A stretch of 64,000 nucleotides of DNA from Hormiphora californensis (Eukaryota; Ctenophora; Tentaculata; Cydippida; Pleurobrachiidae): positions 8,163,111 to 8,227,110 of the forward strand of contig CM035357.1 of NCBI GenBank assembly GCA_020137815.1, read 5' to 3'. Both the position numbers and the translations under genes were made by a program. Positions 21,635 through 32,549 of the stretch are shown in pieces. The notes beneath the pieces are model-generated. The model saw only the letters and a program-made list of their open reading frames with translations. It had not been told where the DNA came from and did not search any database. Numbering within the stretch: the stretch's first letter is position 1; each line of letters starts with the position of its first letter.

Positions 21635-21830
21635 TGGGCTTTCTAGTCTATATTATAAAGCAGAGAACAGTGCAAAACAAAATTCGGGGGAGGGTTTTTT
21701 AGGGGTTGCACGTGGAAAATTTGAATGTTGTTATGGGTGGTTGCCGGTTGGTGGGGTTTGGGGAGTGCACGTGGCACGTGCGAATGTAAAGCTTTTCTTG
21801 GGGGAAACTAGCTCTTTGGAAAGAGCTTGA
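21635..21830. repeat. R4 repeat end, inverted copy
   Basis: Reverse complement of 62620-62800 and 63200-63360: gtctatattataaagcagag at one end, then gggttgcacgtggaaaat, ggtggggtttggggagtgcacgtg and cttttcttgggggaaact. See the head-to-tail array at the right end of the window. Confidence 0.75.
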
Positions 21831-21955
21831 GTTTTTTTTCTAATGAGCCCAAGATTTTTGAAATTGGTTGAGAAGTGACTGATGTGGGGTATGTGAGAGA
21901 TCCCTAACCATAGTTTGATCGGGTCATGTCGGGTATGCAATTGTTCGCACAGAGA

Positions 21956-22817
21956 GTGTGTGCATTAGTCGATGTGAGGTCCCTTTTCATCGCCAGGAAC
22001 GTCCTACAGAACGTCTTAAAGTCGTCATTTTTCAGACTCTGACTAAAATTCTTTGAGCTCATTTTACACCCTGAAGACGGATTCTAATCGAAAATCGAAG
22101 ACTATATCATGGAAAGAGAATTGTCTGTACTTTCAGAAACTGTATTGCGAATTTTCAAAACTAGACGTATAAGGGTCTTAAAACGCGTCTAAAGTGTTAT
22201 GACTGTTTAAAAATACCTTACTCTCGTTTTTTAAGAAACGCTTTAGTATTTTAGTAAGAAACTTTTTTATAAGAAACTTTTCAAATGTAAATCACACAAT
22301 TCAGAGACACCACAACAAAATAGAACACCCCTAACTTGTTTAGTTTCTTGATAAAGGAGAAGTTCTTTTTGTTTTTGGATTGCTTACACCTGTAGTTTCC
22401 TAGAAAAAAAGTTTCTTATTTAAAAGTTTCTTGAAATATGCGAGCTTAATTAACGAGAGTAAGGTAGATATGACGATATATATGGGTTTTTTCGCCATAG
22501 CAGACTCAAATCTCATCCAATCGATCTCAAACTTGGTCAGTATCTTAATCTAGGTAATCCCGATGATATGACGTCATCATTATGACGTCATAACGACGTG
22601 ACGTCATTTTATGACGTCAAAATGACGTCAAAAATGAAAATTTTGCAAATTCGCGATTCCATCCGGGAATACAGAGAAAGAACCATCACTGTGGTCCATT
22701 ATCAGTTAGAGTTTTACTGTTGATGGGATCCCATTAATGGGATGCCATTCAGTTAGAGTTTCCCCTTACCTGTTCTACTACATCTAGATGGATAAAAAAT
22801 CCCAAAAATGATGCAAA
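21956..22817. repeat. Dispersed repeat R2, copy 2
   Basis: Direct copy of 1021-1529, longer by two insertions (22216-22464 and about 22660-22760). TGACGTCA-like motifs lie at 22567-22632. Confidence 0.8.
22216..22464. mobile_element. MITE with TA target duplication
   Basis: The termini CCTTACTCTCGTT and AACGAGAGTAAGG are perfect inverses. The element is 249 bp and flanked by TA at 22214-22215 and 22465-22466. The homologous repeat at 1271-1280 reads aaaaTAgatatg with no insertion, giving a clean empty site. The interior is rich in aagaaacttt and its inverse. No ORF. Confidence 0.92.
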
Positions 22818-23023
22818 TTATACCAAAACTAATTGAAATTAGTAGGCCGGAAAGGTTGCCCTATGATTTGAGCTACCTTTGTCACCAGTACATTCCCTTT
22901 TGAAGATAGAAGACGCATTGGTTATACCCTGTCTGTACCCCGTGAATGTTACGGTGGCAAAGGTAGCTCAAATCATAGAGCAACCTTTCCGGCCTACTAA
23001 TTTCAATTAGTTTTGGTATAATA
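22818..23023. mobile_element. Palindromic MITE, family A (A4)
   Basis: Nearly identical to 1530-1731: tips ACCAAAACTAATTGAAATTA, then GGCCGGAAAGGTTGCCC and the inverse arm. It is part of the duplicated R2 unit. Confidence 0.85.
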
Positions 23024-23044
23024 CCTGTATACAAAAAACCCGAG

Positions 23045-23301
23045 AAACTAGATCAAAAAGAAATTTGTTTGAAACACCCGTGGCCTTTTTACGATACTTG
23101 GCGCTACGGGAAATACACCCTTCGTCGGAGTAAAAGTAAAAGAGAGGGAGAGAAAAAGTTTGAGAACTTGGAGAGGGAGAGAGATCGATGACATGACAGT
23201 AGCTAGAAGCTCAGATTATGGGTGCGTTTCCCGTAGCGCCAAGTATCGTAAAAAGGCCACGGGTGTTCCAAACAAATGTCTTTTGTTTTTTGATCTAGTT
23301 T
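23045..23301. mobile_element. Palindromic MITE (cgatacttggcgctacggg type)
   Basis: Left arm AAACTAGATCAAAAAG...CACCCGTGGCCTTTTTACGATACTTGGCGCTACGGG; the right arm is its inverse from 23223 to 23301. The purine-rich centre (gagagggagag) lies at 23133-23185. No ORF. Confidence 0.85.
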
Positions 23302-23644
23302 AATATAATGACGAATGTCAGTCCATCTTCCGTTTGTTAAGTATGTATACGTGGACTTTGCCACAACTGCGATGTTCTACCACCATCAAGCGAGGTGAAC
23401 TATATGGAGCGCGCGGTGACTAGAATGTGTTAGAGCCGCGCAACCATCTCTCGATTGAGGGCCAAATAAAGGGGGAGGTTTGGATTGTCAATCTTATCCT
23501 GGGGTCGAGCCATTGAGAAATTTCACAAAACCCAACTTTGTTATACAGGGTGTTCATATGGGATCTTTACAAGCGTTGGGCTTCACCCAGAAAAATGACA
23601 AATTAGCATAAACCCCTATTTGGGCTTTCATAAATGGCCTTTTT

Positions 23645-23779
23645 ATTTCTCGGGGGAAAGGGTTTTGTCTGTTAAATCGGGGTATCCGCTAAATCGGGGT
23701 CAAATACTGTTAATTTCCTATATCGGGGGAAGATATTGCTGCCGTTAAATCGGGGTGCCGTTAAATCGGGGTCCGACTG
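23645..23779. mobile_element. Pogo-like MITE, truncated (copy 1)
   Basis: Repeated 'taaatcggggt' blocks and the right end GGGGTCCGACTG followed by TA match the three fuller copies at 24671, 24979 and 40545. The left terminus is missing. Confidence 0.75.
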
Positions 23780-23799
23780 TAGTATGGTGGGATGATTCG

Positions 23800-24000
23800 A
23801 TCACTCATAAATTCACGTCCCTCTCATGCCCCTCTCACGCTCATTAGCTATGGCTAATAGAACCTAATCAGATCACATTTCTTTTAGCCATAGTTGTATG
23901 CCTCTATGGCTAATAGAATCTTTTAGCCATAGTTGCATACATCTATGGCTAATAAATTCTTTTAGCCATAGTTGCATTAGCCATAGTTGTAGGTCACCAC
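23800..24000. repeat. 'Ctatggctaatag' inverted-repeat cluster
   Basis: Alternating ctatggctaatag and ttagccatagttg blocks, every 25-40 bp. Inverted relative of 10778-10960. Confidence 0.7.
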
Positions 24001-24009
24001 AGAAACTCA

Positions 24010-24225
24010 CCTTGGCCCCCACAACTCGAATAGGTGAGTTAGTGTCCACCCGGACTCTAACTCACCGTAAATAGTGCTAAACAGTGGGGCGGACAGAAAG
24101 TCACCTGATCCGGACTATAACTCACCTAAATTCGACATTTTCAAAAGTGAGTTATAGTCCGAAATTTTCGAGTTCGAATTCGAGTTATCGTCCGTTCGAG
24201 TTTCTGTCCGGTACCCATCAGGATG
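24010..24225. repeat. Array of gagtta/taactc inverted motifs
   Basis: Repeated ggactctaactcacc, ggactataactcacc, gtgagttatagtcc and cgagttatcgtcc units in both orientations over about 200 bp, so the region can fold in several alternative hairpins. No ORF. Confidence 0.6.
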
Positions 24226-24670
24226 ACCAAAAATATCAGTAAATAAACAAGTAAACATTGCAGTTTGAGGTGAACTGGAGTGCATTGTCAATTAGACCCA
24301 ATTATGGTCAATTAGGGCACTTTGCCGACCTCTGAGGACTTGGAAAATTTACTCATGTGATTGAGCGTATAGTATCAAAATTAGTGTGTAAAGTGCCCTC
24401 ACATGCGATATTTCAGCATTTCCAGTTGAAAATGCAATTATCACCAATTAGACTGAATTATGCTCAATTAGGACACTTTCTTCACCTCTGACGTTAAACG
24501 CGCTCACGTGATTCAGCGTATCAAAATTAGTGTGGATAGTGCTCTCACATGAATTGATAATGTTTTTTTGCGATACGTTACAGTTACGATCAATTAGACC
24601 CGATTATGCTCAATTAGGGCACATTTAGGAATTTTTTATATATTTCCTTAATTTTGGAATTTTTTATATA
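24226..24670. other. Spacer with weak internal repeats
   Basis: The block 'caattagacccaattatgctcaattagggcac' recurs three times (24290, 24455, 24590), each followed by related text, so this is a diverged tandem repeat of about 150 bp. No exon. Confidence 0.5.
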
Positions 24671-24838
24671 CAGTCGGACCCCGATTTACCGGGATGCTCG
24701 GGGAAAGGGTTTCGCCCGGTAAATCGGGGTGCCCGGTATATCGGGGTAAAATATTGTTAATTGCCTATTTCGGGGGAAGATCCTCCCGGTAAATCGGGGT
24801 TCTGGTAAATCGGGGCCCGGTATATTGGGGTCCGACTG
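24671..24838. mobile_element. Pogo-like MITE (copy 2)
   Basis: Begins CAGTCGGACCCCGATTTACC and ends GGGGTCCGACTG with TA on both sides. 168 bp. CAG starts and TA targets fit pogo/Tigger-type Tc1/mariner elements. The interior is made of repeated cggtaaatcggggt. Confidence 0.85.
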
Positions 24839-24840
24839 TA

Positions 24841-24957
24841 TATATAAAAATATATAAAAATATATAAAAATATATAAAAATATATAAAAATATGTATGTA
24901 AAAATATGTAAAGTTATGTATATAAAAAATTAGCATTGCCCCCCCCCCCCCCCCCGG
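24841..24957. repeat. AT microsatellite and poly-C run
   Basis: (tatataaaaa)n at 24841-24930, then an 18-base C run near 24940-24957. Confidence 0.95.
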
Positions 24958-24978
24958 TTTTGCCTTTTATACCAATTA

Positions 24979-25150
24979 CAGTCGGACCCTGATTTACCGG
25001 GATGCTCGGGGGAAAGGGTTTTGTCCGGTAAATCGGGGTGCCCGGTAAATTGGGGTGAAATACTGTTAATTTCCTATATCGGGTGAAGTTTATCCTCCCG
25101 GTAAATCGGGGTTCCGGTAAATCGGGGCCCGGTAAATCGGGGTTCGACTG
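24979..25150. mobile_element. Pogo-like MITE (copy 3)
   Basis: CAGTCGGACCCTGATTTACC to GGGGTTCGACTG, flanked by TA. Very close to the copy at 24671, only 140 bp away. Confidence 0.85.
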
Positions 25151-25653
25151 TAGTTGGCTAAATTTTTCAGTTTATACTCTCCTAGGATACAATATTCATT
25201 TCAGGGCTGAAAAAATTAATAACTATTGACTATTTTGTTGACTATAGGCTAAATATTAACAATTTGTATGTAAAATTGAGGAAGTACAGCCAAGTCTGAT
25301 TGTATATGTTATAGTTCTATCTATTCATGACAACACTAGAGACAAATGGAAACAAAAAACGGAAACTAGAAGTGGTCTTAAAGTTTTTAGAAAAAACCCG
25401 GTAAAAATCGCATGTGTATTAGCTGAGATAATGACATTTAATCTGTAATACTGGTCTCCTCCTCTTACCATAACCAATTAGGAGGTACTAATATTCGGGT
25501 CCCTATATCTTGAGAAGTAGAGGGAGTAGAGAGCTCGGACTTCGACACAATGTATTTATTCTCTCAGATGATGTGATTGAGCAATGTTTTACTAAAATTT
25601 GAGATGGTCGATTTGAATATGTCAGTATCCCTTTAACATTTTAATTATTTTAG
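25151..25653. other. Probable intron upstream of exon 25654
   Basis: Unique A/T-rich sequence ending in a pyrimidine-rich stretch and ttttag acceptor. No other exon recognised. Confidence 0.45.
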
Positions 25654-26164
25654 AGTGGTAGCAGCAGCAGTAAGGAAGAAAGTTCTGAGGATGAGAAGCA
25701 GTACAGCTGTATCAAGACTAATCCCGGATTTTACCCATCAACTACTGCATTAACAGATGATTCAGCTTCAGTACTTGATCCAGTTAAATCTGCTCTTACG
25801 GCAAAGTCTTCAAAACAGCCAGTACTTGACCAGCCAGTACTATCTACAGAAAATGATGGTGCTGTCAAGACCCAAATGCAACTGCCTGGTTATAATACGT
25901 TTCGTAAAGTAGACACTGCCCAAAAACCTGCAGTGTTTCAACTAGCAAACATTAATATTTGTAAGGCCGGTTGTGAGTCCAGAGACAATATCACTGAAAA
26001 CAGTCCGATAAGAAACACTGATCATCATGATGATCAGTTTCCATCGATGGGGGAAACAGAGATTGTTCGAGCTCCACCATACTCTGAAACAATGCTGGAT
26101 GGAGAAACACATGCAAAGGCAGCTGAAAAAGAAAATACATTTCCTAGCACCACTTCAAATGCTG
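25654..26164 (+). CDS. Exon of an unrecognised Ser-rich protein gene (exon a)
   Basis: A 511 bp stretch is open between an AG acceptor (attattttag) and a GTAAGT donor, entering in phase 0 and leaving in phase 1. It begins SGSSSSKEESSEDEKQYSC, an acidic Ser run, and is otherwise polar and low in hydrophobic content (DDSASVLDP, CESRDNITENSPIRNTD, GETEIVRAPPYSETML). No domain is recognised. The phase fits the small exon at 37560 and then the giant exon at 47758, so I infer a single gene. The last 117 bp are duplicated at 29276-29392, where single-base losses destroy the frame. Confidence 0.65.
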
Positions 26165-26269
26165 GTAAGTGTTCAACTAGTTAGACTTGCAAATTTTTAC
26201 AAATGGAAACACATTTATCTGTTCACTTTCCTTCTTCCCGGCTGCTGTGTTTACTTGATGATAGACAGG

Positions 26270-26405
26270 GGTCCATTATATCGTGTGGAGCAATAAAAAG
26301 TCCCCCCTCCAAGTCTACTATAGTTTCAGGTATCGTGGAGTGCTAAAATTTGACACAGCTACTCTACGAGATAAATAAATGACTTGACCAAAATTCAGAC
26401 CTCTA
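26270..26405. repeat. Fragment of the CCGTGTGGxGC palindrome family
   Basis: tatcgtgtggagcaataaaaagtcccccctc and gtatcgtggagtgctaaaattt match, in inverse, 37420-37530. See the complete element at 42958. Duplicated at 29500-29635. Confidence 0.55.
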
Positions 26406-26407
26406 GC

Positions 26408-26620
26408 TCAAATTCTTTTTTTTTTTTTGATCGAAATGAACATATAATTAGGGAATATTAGCTTTGAACTAGGGAAAAATGTGTAACAAGCTAATTCCTT
26501 GAAGCCTCTCATGGTCAACCGCGAGCCCCTACCAAAGGCTCCAAACAGCACCAGCCGCTCTAACCAACCAACCAACCAAGCTAATTCCTTCACCAATTGG
26601 TCCCTATGGGTCCCTAGAAT
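26408..26620 (-). repeat. SINE-like repeat with tRNA-type head
   Basis: On the minus strand ggttggttagagcggctgg resembles a tRNA D arm and anticodon stem (A-box region), and ggctcgcggttgacc is a poor B box. An A-run of about 10 (as T on the plus strand) sits at 26416-26426. Second copy at 29640-29850 as part of the segmental duplication. Confidence 0.45.
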
Positions 26621-26984
26621 CACCAAAAAAAAATCACTAAAAATCCGCGATGGCTAAGTTGGGTTTTTGGACCACGCCCTTTTGCCTGTATTTTCAGTGA
26701 TAAGGGTAAAAATATAAATTCTCTTAGAATAGGAGTAGAGAAGAAAACAAGGGCACTAAAGTGTGTAGCGTCCTCGCATTAGTGGGGGTAGACACCCATG
26801 AAAAGTCTCTATCTCATTTGGTTAATTAGATAATTGGATAATTAGATATGTGCATAGCCGTTTTTGGCCATATGGCTATAGCCACTTAGGAATGGTTTAG
26901 AGACTTTTCACTGGTGCCAAATCAGAATTGGATAAAATTGTTGTAGGTAGTAGAGATTAGCTTTCTGAGCATTTTGCGTTTTTG

Positions 26985-27310
26985 CCGCTCAAAATCGACC
27001 CACCCATCACTGAAATATCTTTGTTATGTTGGGAGAATTCCTGCTGGATCAATATTTATCAAACAGGATAGAAACAATCCTTGTGTTTTACTAACACATT
27101 CTTTAAATTTTGAATATATATGCTGGCTTGCATTGCCCTGCTTCTGTGCATGGACATGTCAACCTCACTGTTCATATTCAGAATGTGTTAGTAAAACACC
27201 ACGATTGTTTCTTTTCTGTTTTATACATACTGATTAAACAGGAGTTCTCCCAACATAACAAAAATATCTCAGTGATGGGTGGGTCGATTTTGAGCGGCAA
27301 AAACGCAAAA
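26985..27310. mobile_element. Palindromic MITE (ccgctcaaaatcgaccc type)
   Basis: Left gcgtttttgccgctcaaaat...cactgaaatatc and right gatatctcagtg...attttgagcggcaaaaacgc are inverses, with acaatccttgtgttttactaacacattct/agaatgtgttagtaaaacaccacgattgt nearer the centre. The duplicate copy is 30198-30527. Confidence 0.85.
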
Positions 27311-27364
27311 TGCTCAGAAAGCTAATCTCTACTACCTACAACAAACCTGTCTGATTCTGATTCG

Positions 27365-27512
27365 GTCCACTCTCACTTTAAGCTCTATTTCGAACCGTTT
27401 AGCCGTTATTTGACTTTAAAGGTGCTCCAAAATCGGGCTTTTTACCGTTTTTGCTATTTGAGCACCTTTAAAGTCAATAATGGCTAAACGGTTGGAGATA
27501 GAGCTTAAAAGT
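27365..27512. repeat. Hairpin repeat with conserved cgtttagccgttattt
   Basis: tttaagctctatttcgaaccgtttagccgttatttgactttaaaggtgctc is followed by its inverse across aaaatcgggctttttaccg. Duplicate at 30590-30735. Relatives of one arm occur at 54680-54760, and the core cgtttagccgttatttgc also occurs at 39630, 55610, 55790, 55945 and 61380. Confidence 0.8.
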
Positions 27513-27606
27513 CCGACGTCGACCCCCCATAACTTGTCCATTACCAATATATATATATGTATAACTATATCTAATGCAAATTTGCACGGAAATATGACAC
27601 CCTATC

Positions 27607-27672
27607 GTCAATGTGACGACGTGATCCGTCAGTGTGACGACGTGATCCGTCAGTGTGACGACGTGATTCGTA
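27607..27672. repeat. 20 bp tandem repeat x3
   Basis: gtgacgacgtgatccgtcagt is repeated three times with few changes. Duplicate at 30828-30893. No ORF function inferred. Confidence 0.85.
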
Positions 27673-28009
27673 GGTATCACGTATCACACGTGTTGAGAAC
27701 TGCTTGCGACTTGAGGGGTCACATCACATGTATAAAAGGGAGAGAAAGAGAGAAAAAGAGAGGAATCACATCACATAGCATATATATAGCAGACAGGCAG
27801 AGAGAAAAACATAGAAACAGACCCCTCGATTTGCGATCGGTACGATCGCCCCAGTTTTGCCAATTGCTAGTAATAGTAACCAATCGCGGATAGCTAATCG
27901 CGATAGTTGATCGCTACCTACAATTGTAAAAGTCTCCCGAATCCGCGTCTATTAAATTCAGCTAGTATTACAAAATACATGTCATAGTATAACAAAATGC
28001 ATGATACTA

Positions 28010-28632
28010 CTGTGTGATTTTAAATGACTGAGACTGCTCTATCTCAAATTGTGTAAAAACTATGGCATCTTTCGACTTCAAATTTTGGGACACGATAAAA
28101 CATAATTTCTCATTTATTCTCCCAGATTTTCAGAAAGTTTCCGTGTTCCTGAATGAACTTATTGCCATAAAACCTCCTCCAACTTTACACAGTCATATCT
28201 CTGGAGTCTAATGAGATAGAGAGTTCAGATGTTAGGAGAGACAGATAAGACGATTTTGAATGTTTTGTCTGCTTTACGAGTTGATAACTTTACCGTCTGT
28301 TCACAGGAACTGTTTAAAGTGATGTAACACGCCCTAATTAGGCCAAATTTAGGTCATTTTACCCCTCAAAGATCACATGTCCAGCTGATTCTAGTTGGCT
28401 AATGAGGCCTCTTACACGAATTCGTCACGTGTTACTGCAAGGATACCGCTCTCCTTTTTCACCTTGACCAAGCAGACATGATCATGATGTCTGGAAGTGG
28501 TAGCAAGCTGTAGGATACCAGACATCATGCTGCTCTCTACTTCAATCACTTTCTCGTATAAGGTCACGTGACTGGAATTGGGATCTCGACATTAGACATG
28601 ATCAAAATGTCTACAAAGCGTTCTCTCTCTAC
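28010..28632. mobile_element. Left arm of palindromic element E2 (copy 1)
   Basis: CTGTGTGATTTTAAATGACT through gtctacaaagcgttctctctc matches arm 1 of E1 and of the complete copy at 31231-33162. The right arm is missing because the segmental duplication breakpoint cuts the element at the internal poly-A. Confidence 0.85.
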
Positions 28633-29275
28633 TGTTCTGAAGAAGGAGTGTGAGACATCCCTCGCTCCTCAACGGATACAGCGGGCTGTAGCTGCAGCCA
28701 GCGAGGACAGATCTTGTAACATTGCATCTACGGACTGAATGACAGTCCTGGAGACAAAGAAGAACTACTACCGGAGTTGTGGACAACGCTGGCAGAGAAG
28801 CCCTTGGTAAAGAGTGCTCAGCGGTTGGGGAGATTCATAGCGGGTCAGACTAGACCCATGAAGATATCCCTGGCAAGCAAGGAGATGCATCGTGTATTCT
28901 TGGTAAGAAGACACGACTTAGAGAGAGTGAAGTGTTTTCCCGAGTTTATATCCTCCCGACCTTACTTCTGAGGAGAGAGCGGCCCGGGCGGTCCTAGTGA
29001 AGAAGTTAAAAGAGGAGAAGGAGCGGAGCCTGGGAAGTCGTTTAGGATCAAAGGAGGCGAGGTGGTGGAGGTCTCCTCGGGGACACATAGTACTTACTGT
29101 GAGTGCTATTCATTTAAGTTTCTTCTTTTTCATTATTTTCATTAAATTGCCTTCTTTGTTTGCTATAGTGTTCCTGTTGTTAACTATTAGACCAGCAGGA
29201 ACATTCCAACGGGTCCATTACTAAAGTGGATTCCAAGCTACTTCAGCTAAACCTTGTCAAAGGTAAAAAAAAAAA
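28633..29275 (+). pseudogene. LINE ORF1 fragment, broken copy
   Basis: Same sequence as 31849-32506 but with frame-breaking single-base losses (for example cattgcatctacgg versus cattgtcatctacgg). The frame is interrupted several times. Ends in poly-A at 29264-29275. Confidence 0.75.
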
Positions 29276-32200
29276 TGGGGGAAACAGAGATTGTTCGAGC
29301 TCCACCATACTCTGAAACAATGCTGGATGGAGAAACACATGCAAAGGCAGCTGAAAAGAAAATACATTTCTAGCACCACTTCAAATGCTGGTAAGTGTTC
29401 AACTAGTTAGACTTGCAAATTTTTACAAATGGAAACACATTTATCTGTTCACTTTCCTTCTTCCCGGCTGCTGTGTTTACTTGATGATAGACAGGGGTCC
29501 ATTATATCGTGTGGAGCAATAAAAAGTCCCCCCTCCAAGTCTACTATAGTTTCAGGTATCGTGGAGTGCTAAAATTTGACACAGCTACTCTACGAGATAA
29601 ATAAATGACTTGACCAAAATTTCAGACCTCTAGCTCAAAATTCTTTTTTTTTGTTGATCGAAATGAACATATAATTAGGGAATATTAGCTTTGAACTAGG
29701 GAAAAATGTGTAACAAGCTAATTCCTTGAAGCCTCTCATGGTCAACCGCGAGCCCCTACCAAAGGCTCCAAACAGCACCAGCCGCTCTAACCAACCAACC
29801 AACCAAGCTAATTCCTTCACCAATTGGTCCCTATGGGTCCTAGAATCACCAAAAAAAAATCACTAAAAATCCGCGATGGCTAAGTTGGGTTTTTGGACCA
29901 CGCCCTTTTGCCTGTATTTTCAGTGATAAGGGTAAAAATATAAATTCTCTTAGAATAGGAGTAGAGAAGAAAACAAGGGCACTAAAGTGTGTAGCCTCGC
30001 ATTAGTGGGGGTAGACACCATGAAAAGTCTCTATCTCATTGGTTAATTAGATAATTGGATAATTAGATATGTGCATAGCCGTTTTTGGCCATATGGCTAT
30101 AGCCACTTAGGAATGGTTTAGAGACTTTTCACTGGTGCCAAATCAGAATTGGATAAAATTGTTGTAGGTAGTAGAGATTAGCTTTCGAGCATTTGCGTTT
30201 TTGCCGCTCAAAATCGACCCACCCATCACTGAAATATCTTGTTATGTTGGGAGAATTCCTGCTGGATCAATATTTATCAAAAAGGATAGAAACAATCCTT
30301 GTGTTTTACTAACACATTCTTTAAATTTTGAATATATATGCTGGCTTGCATTGCCCTGCTTCTGTGCATGGACATGTCAACCTCACTGTTCATATTCAGA
30401 ATGTGTTAGTAAAACACCACGATTGTTTCTTTTCTGTTTTATACATACTGATTAAACAGGAGTTCTCCCAACATAACAAAAATATCTCAGTGATGGGTGG
30501 GTCGATTTTGAGCGGCAAAAACGCAAAATGCTCAGAAAGCTAATCTCTACTACCTACAACAAACCTGTCTGATTCTGATTCGGTCCACTCTCACTTTAAG
30601 CTCTATTTCGAACCGTTTAGCCGTTATTTGACTTTAAAGGTGCTCAAAATCGGGCTTTTTACCGTTTTTTGCTCATTTTGAGCACCTTTAAAGTCAAATA
30701 ATGGCTAAACGGTTGGAGATAGAGCTTAAAAGTCCGACGTCGACCCCCCATAACTTGTCCATTACCAATATATATATATGTATAACTATATCTAATGCAA
30801 ATTTGCACGGAAATATGACACCCTATCGTCAATGTGACGACGTGATCCGTCAGTGTGACGACGTGATCCGTCAGTGTGACGACGTGATTCGTAGGTATCA
30901 CGTATCACACGTGTTGAGAACTGCTTGCGACTTGAGGGGTCACATCACATGTATAAAAGGGAGAGAAAGAGAGAAAAAGAGAGGAATCACATCACATAGC
31001 ATATATATAGCAGACAGGCAGAGAGAAAAACATAGAAACAGACCCCTCGATTTGCGATCGGTACGATCGCCCCAGTTTTGCCAACTGGCTAGAATAGTAA
31101 CCAATCGCGGATAGCTATCGCGATTAGTGTCGCACCTACAATGTAAAAGTCTCCCGAATCCGCGTCTTATTAAATTCAGCGTAGTATTACCAAAATAATG
31201 TCATAGCATAAACAAAATGCATTGATACTACGTGTGCTTTTAAAACTGAGACTGCTCTATCTCAAATTGGTAAAAAACTATGGCATCTTCGATTCAAATT
31301 TTGGGACACGGTAAAAAATAAATTTCTAATTATCTCCAAGCTTTCAGAAAGTTTCCGTGTTCCTGAATGAACTTATTGCCATAAAACCTCCTCCAACTTT
31401 ACACAGTCATATCTCTGGAGTCTAATGAGATAGAGAGTTCAGATGTTTAGGAGAGACAGATAAGACGATTTTGAATGTTTTGTCTGCTTTACGAGTTGAT
31501 AACTTTTACCGTCTGTTCACAGGAACTGTTTAAAGTGATGTAACACGCCCTAATTAGGCCAAATTTAGGTCATTTTACCCCTCAAAGATCACATGTCCAG
31601 CTGATTCTAGTTGGCTAATGAGGCCTCTTACACGAATTCGTCACGTGTTACTGCAAGGATACCGCTCTCCTTTTTCACCTTGACCAAGCAGACATGATCA
31701 TGATGTCTGGAAGTGGTAGCAAGCTGTAGGATACCAGACATCTATGCTGCTCTCTACTTCAATCACTTTCTCGTTATAAGGTCACGTGACTGGAATTGGG
31801 ATCTCGACATTAGACATGATCAAAATGTCTACAAAGCGTTCTCTCTCTACTGTTCTGAAGAAGGAGTGTGAGACATCCCTCGCTCCTCAACGGATACAGC
31901 GGGCTGTAGCTGCAGCCAGCGAGGACAGATCTTGTAACATTGTCATCTACGGACTGACTGACAGTCCTGGAGACAAAGAAGAACTACTACCGGAGTTGTG
32001 GACAACGCTGGCAGAGAAGCCCTTGGTAAAGAGTGCTCAGCGGTTGGGGAGATTCATAGCGGGTCAGACTAGACCCATGAAGATATCCCTGGCAAGCAAG
32101 GAGATGCAGTCGTGTATTCTTGGTAAGAAGACACGACTTAGAGAGAGTGAAGTGTTTTCCCGAGTTTATATCTCTCCCGACCTTACTTCTGAGGAGAGAG

Positions 32201-32490
32201 CGGCCCGGGCGGTCCTAGTGAAGAAGTTAAAAGAGGAGAAGGAGCGGAGCCCTGGGAAGTCGTTTAGGATCAAAGGAGGCGAGGTGGTGGAGGTCTCCTC
32301 GGGGACACAGTAGTACTTACTGTGAGTGCTATTCATTTAAGTTTCTTCTTTTTCATTTATTTCATTAAATTGCCTTCTTTGTTTGCTATAGTGTTCCTGT
32401 TGTTAACTATTAGACCAGCAGGAACATTTCAACGGGTCCATTACTAAAGTGGATTCCAAGCTACTTCAGCTAAACCTTGTCAAAGGTAAA
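29276..32490. repeat. 3.2 kb tandem segmental duplication, copy 2
   Basis: Head-to-tail repeat of 26048-29275. It carries a broken duplicate of the 3' part of exon a: gctgaaaagaaaatacatttctagc has lost two bases relative to 26120-26150 and meets a stop. The sequence at 31090-31340 has many extra single-base indels relative to copy 1. Confidence 0.9.
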
Positions 32491-32501
32491 AAAAAAAAAA
32501 A

Positions 32502-32549
<48 letters not shown>

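Larger units (their letters stand above)
26048..29275. repeat. 3.2 kb tandem segmental duplication, copy 1
   Basis: Starts inside exon a (tgggggaaacagagattgttc) and runs to a poly-A stretch at 29264-29275. The whole unit is repeated head to tail from 29276. The copies differ by small indels, many in homopolymers. It contains exon a's 3' end, a SINE-like repeat, a MITE, a hairpin, an arm of palindromic element E2 and a LINE ORF1 piece. Confidence 0.9.

Noticed and set aside
27480-27893. 137-codon ORF, repeated at 30701
   Set aside because: It spans a hairpin arm, an AT microsatellite and a 20 bp tandem repeat; its conservation is due to the segmental duplication.
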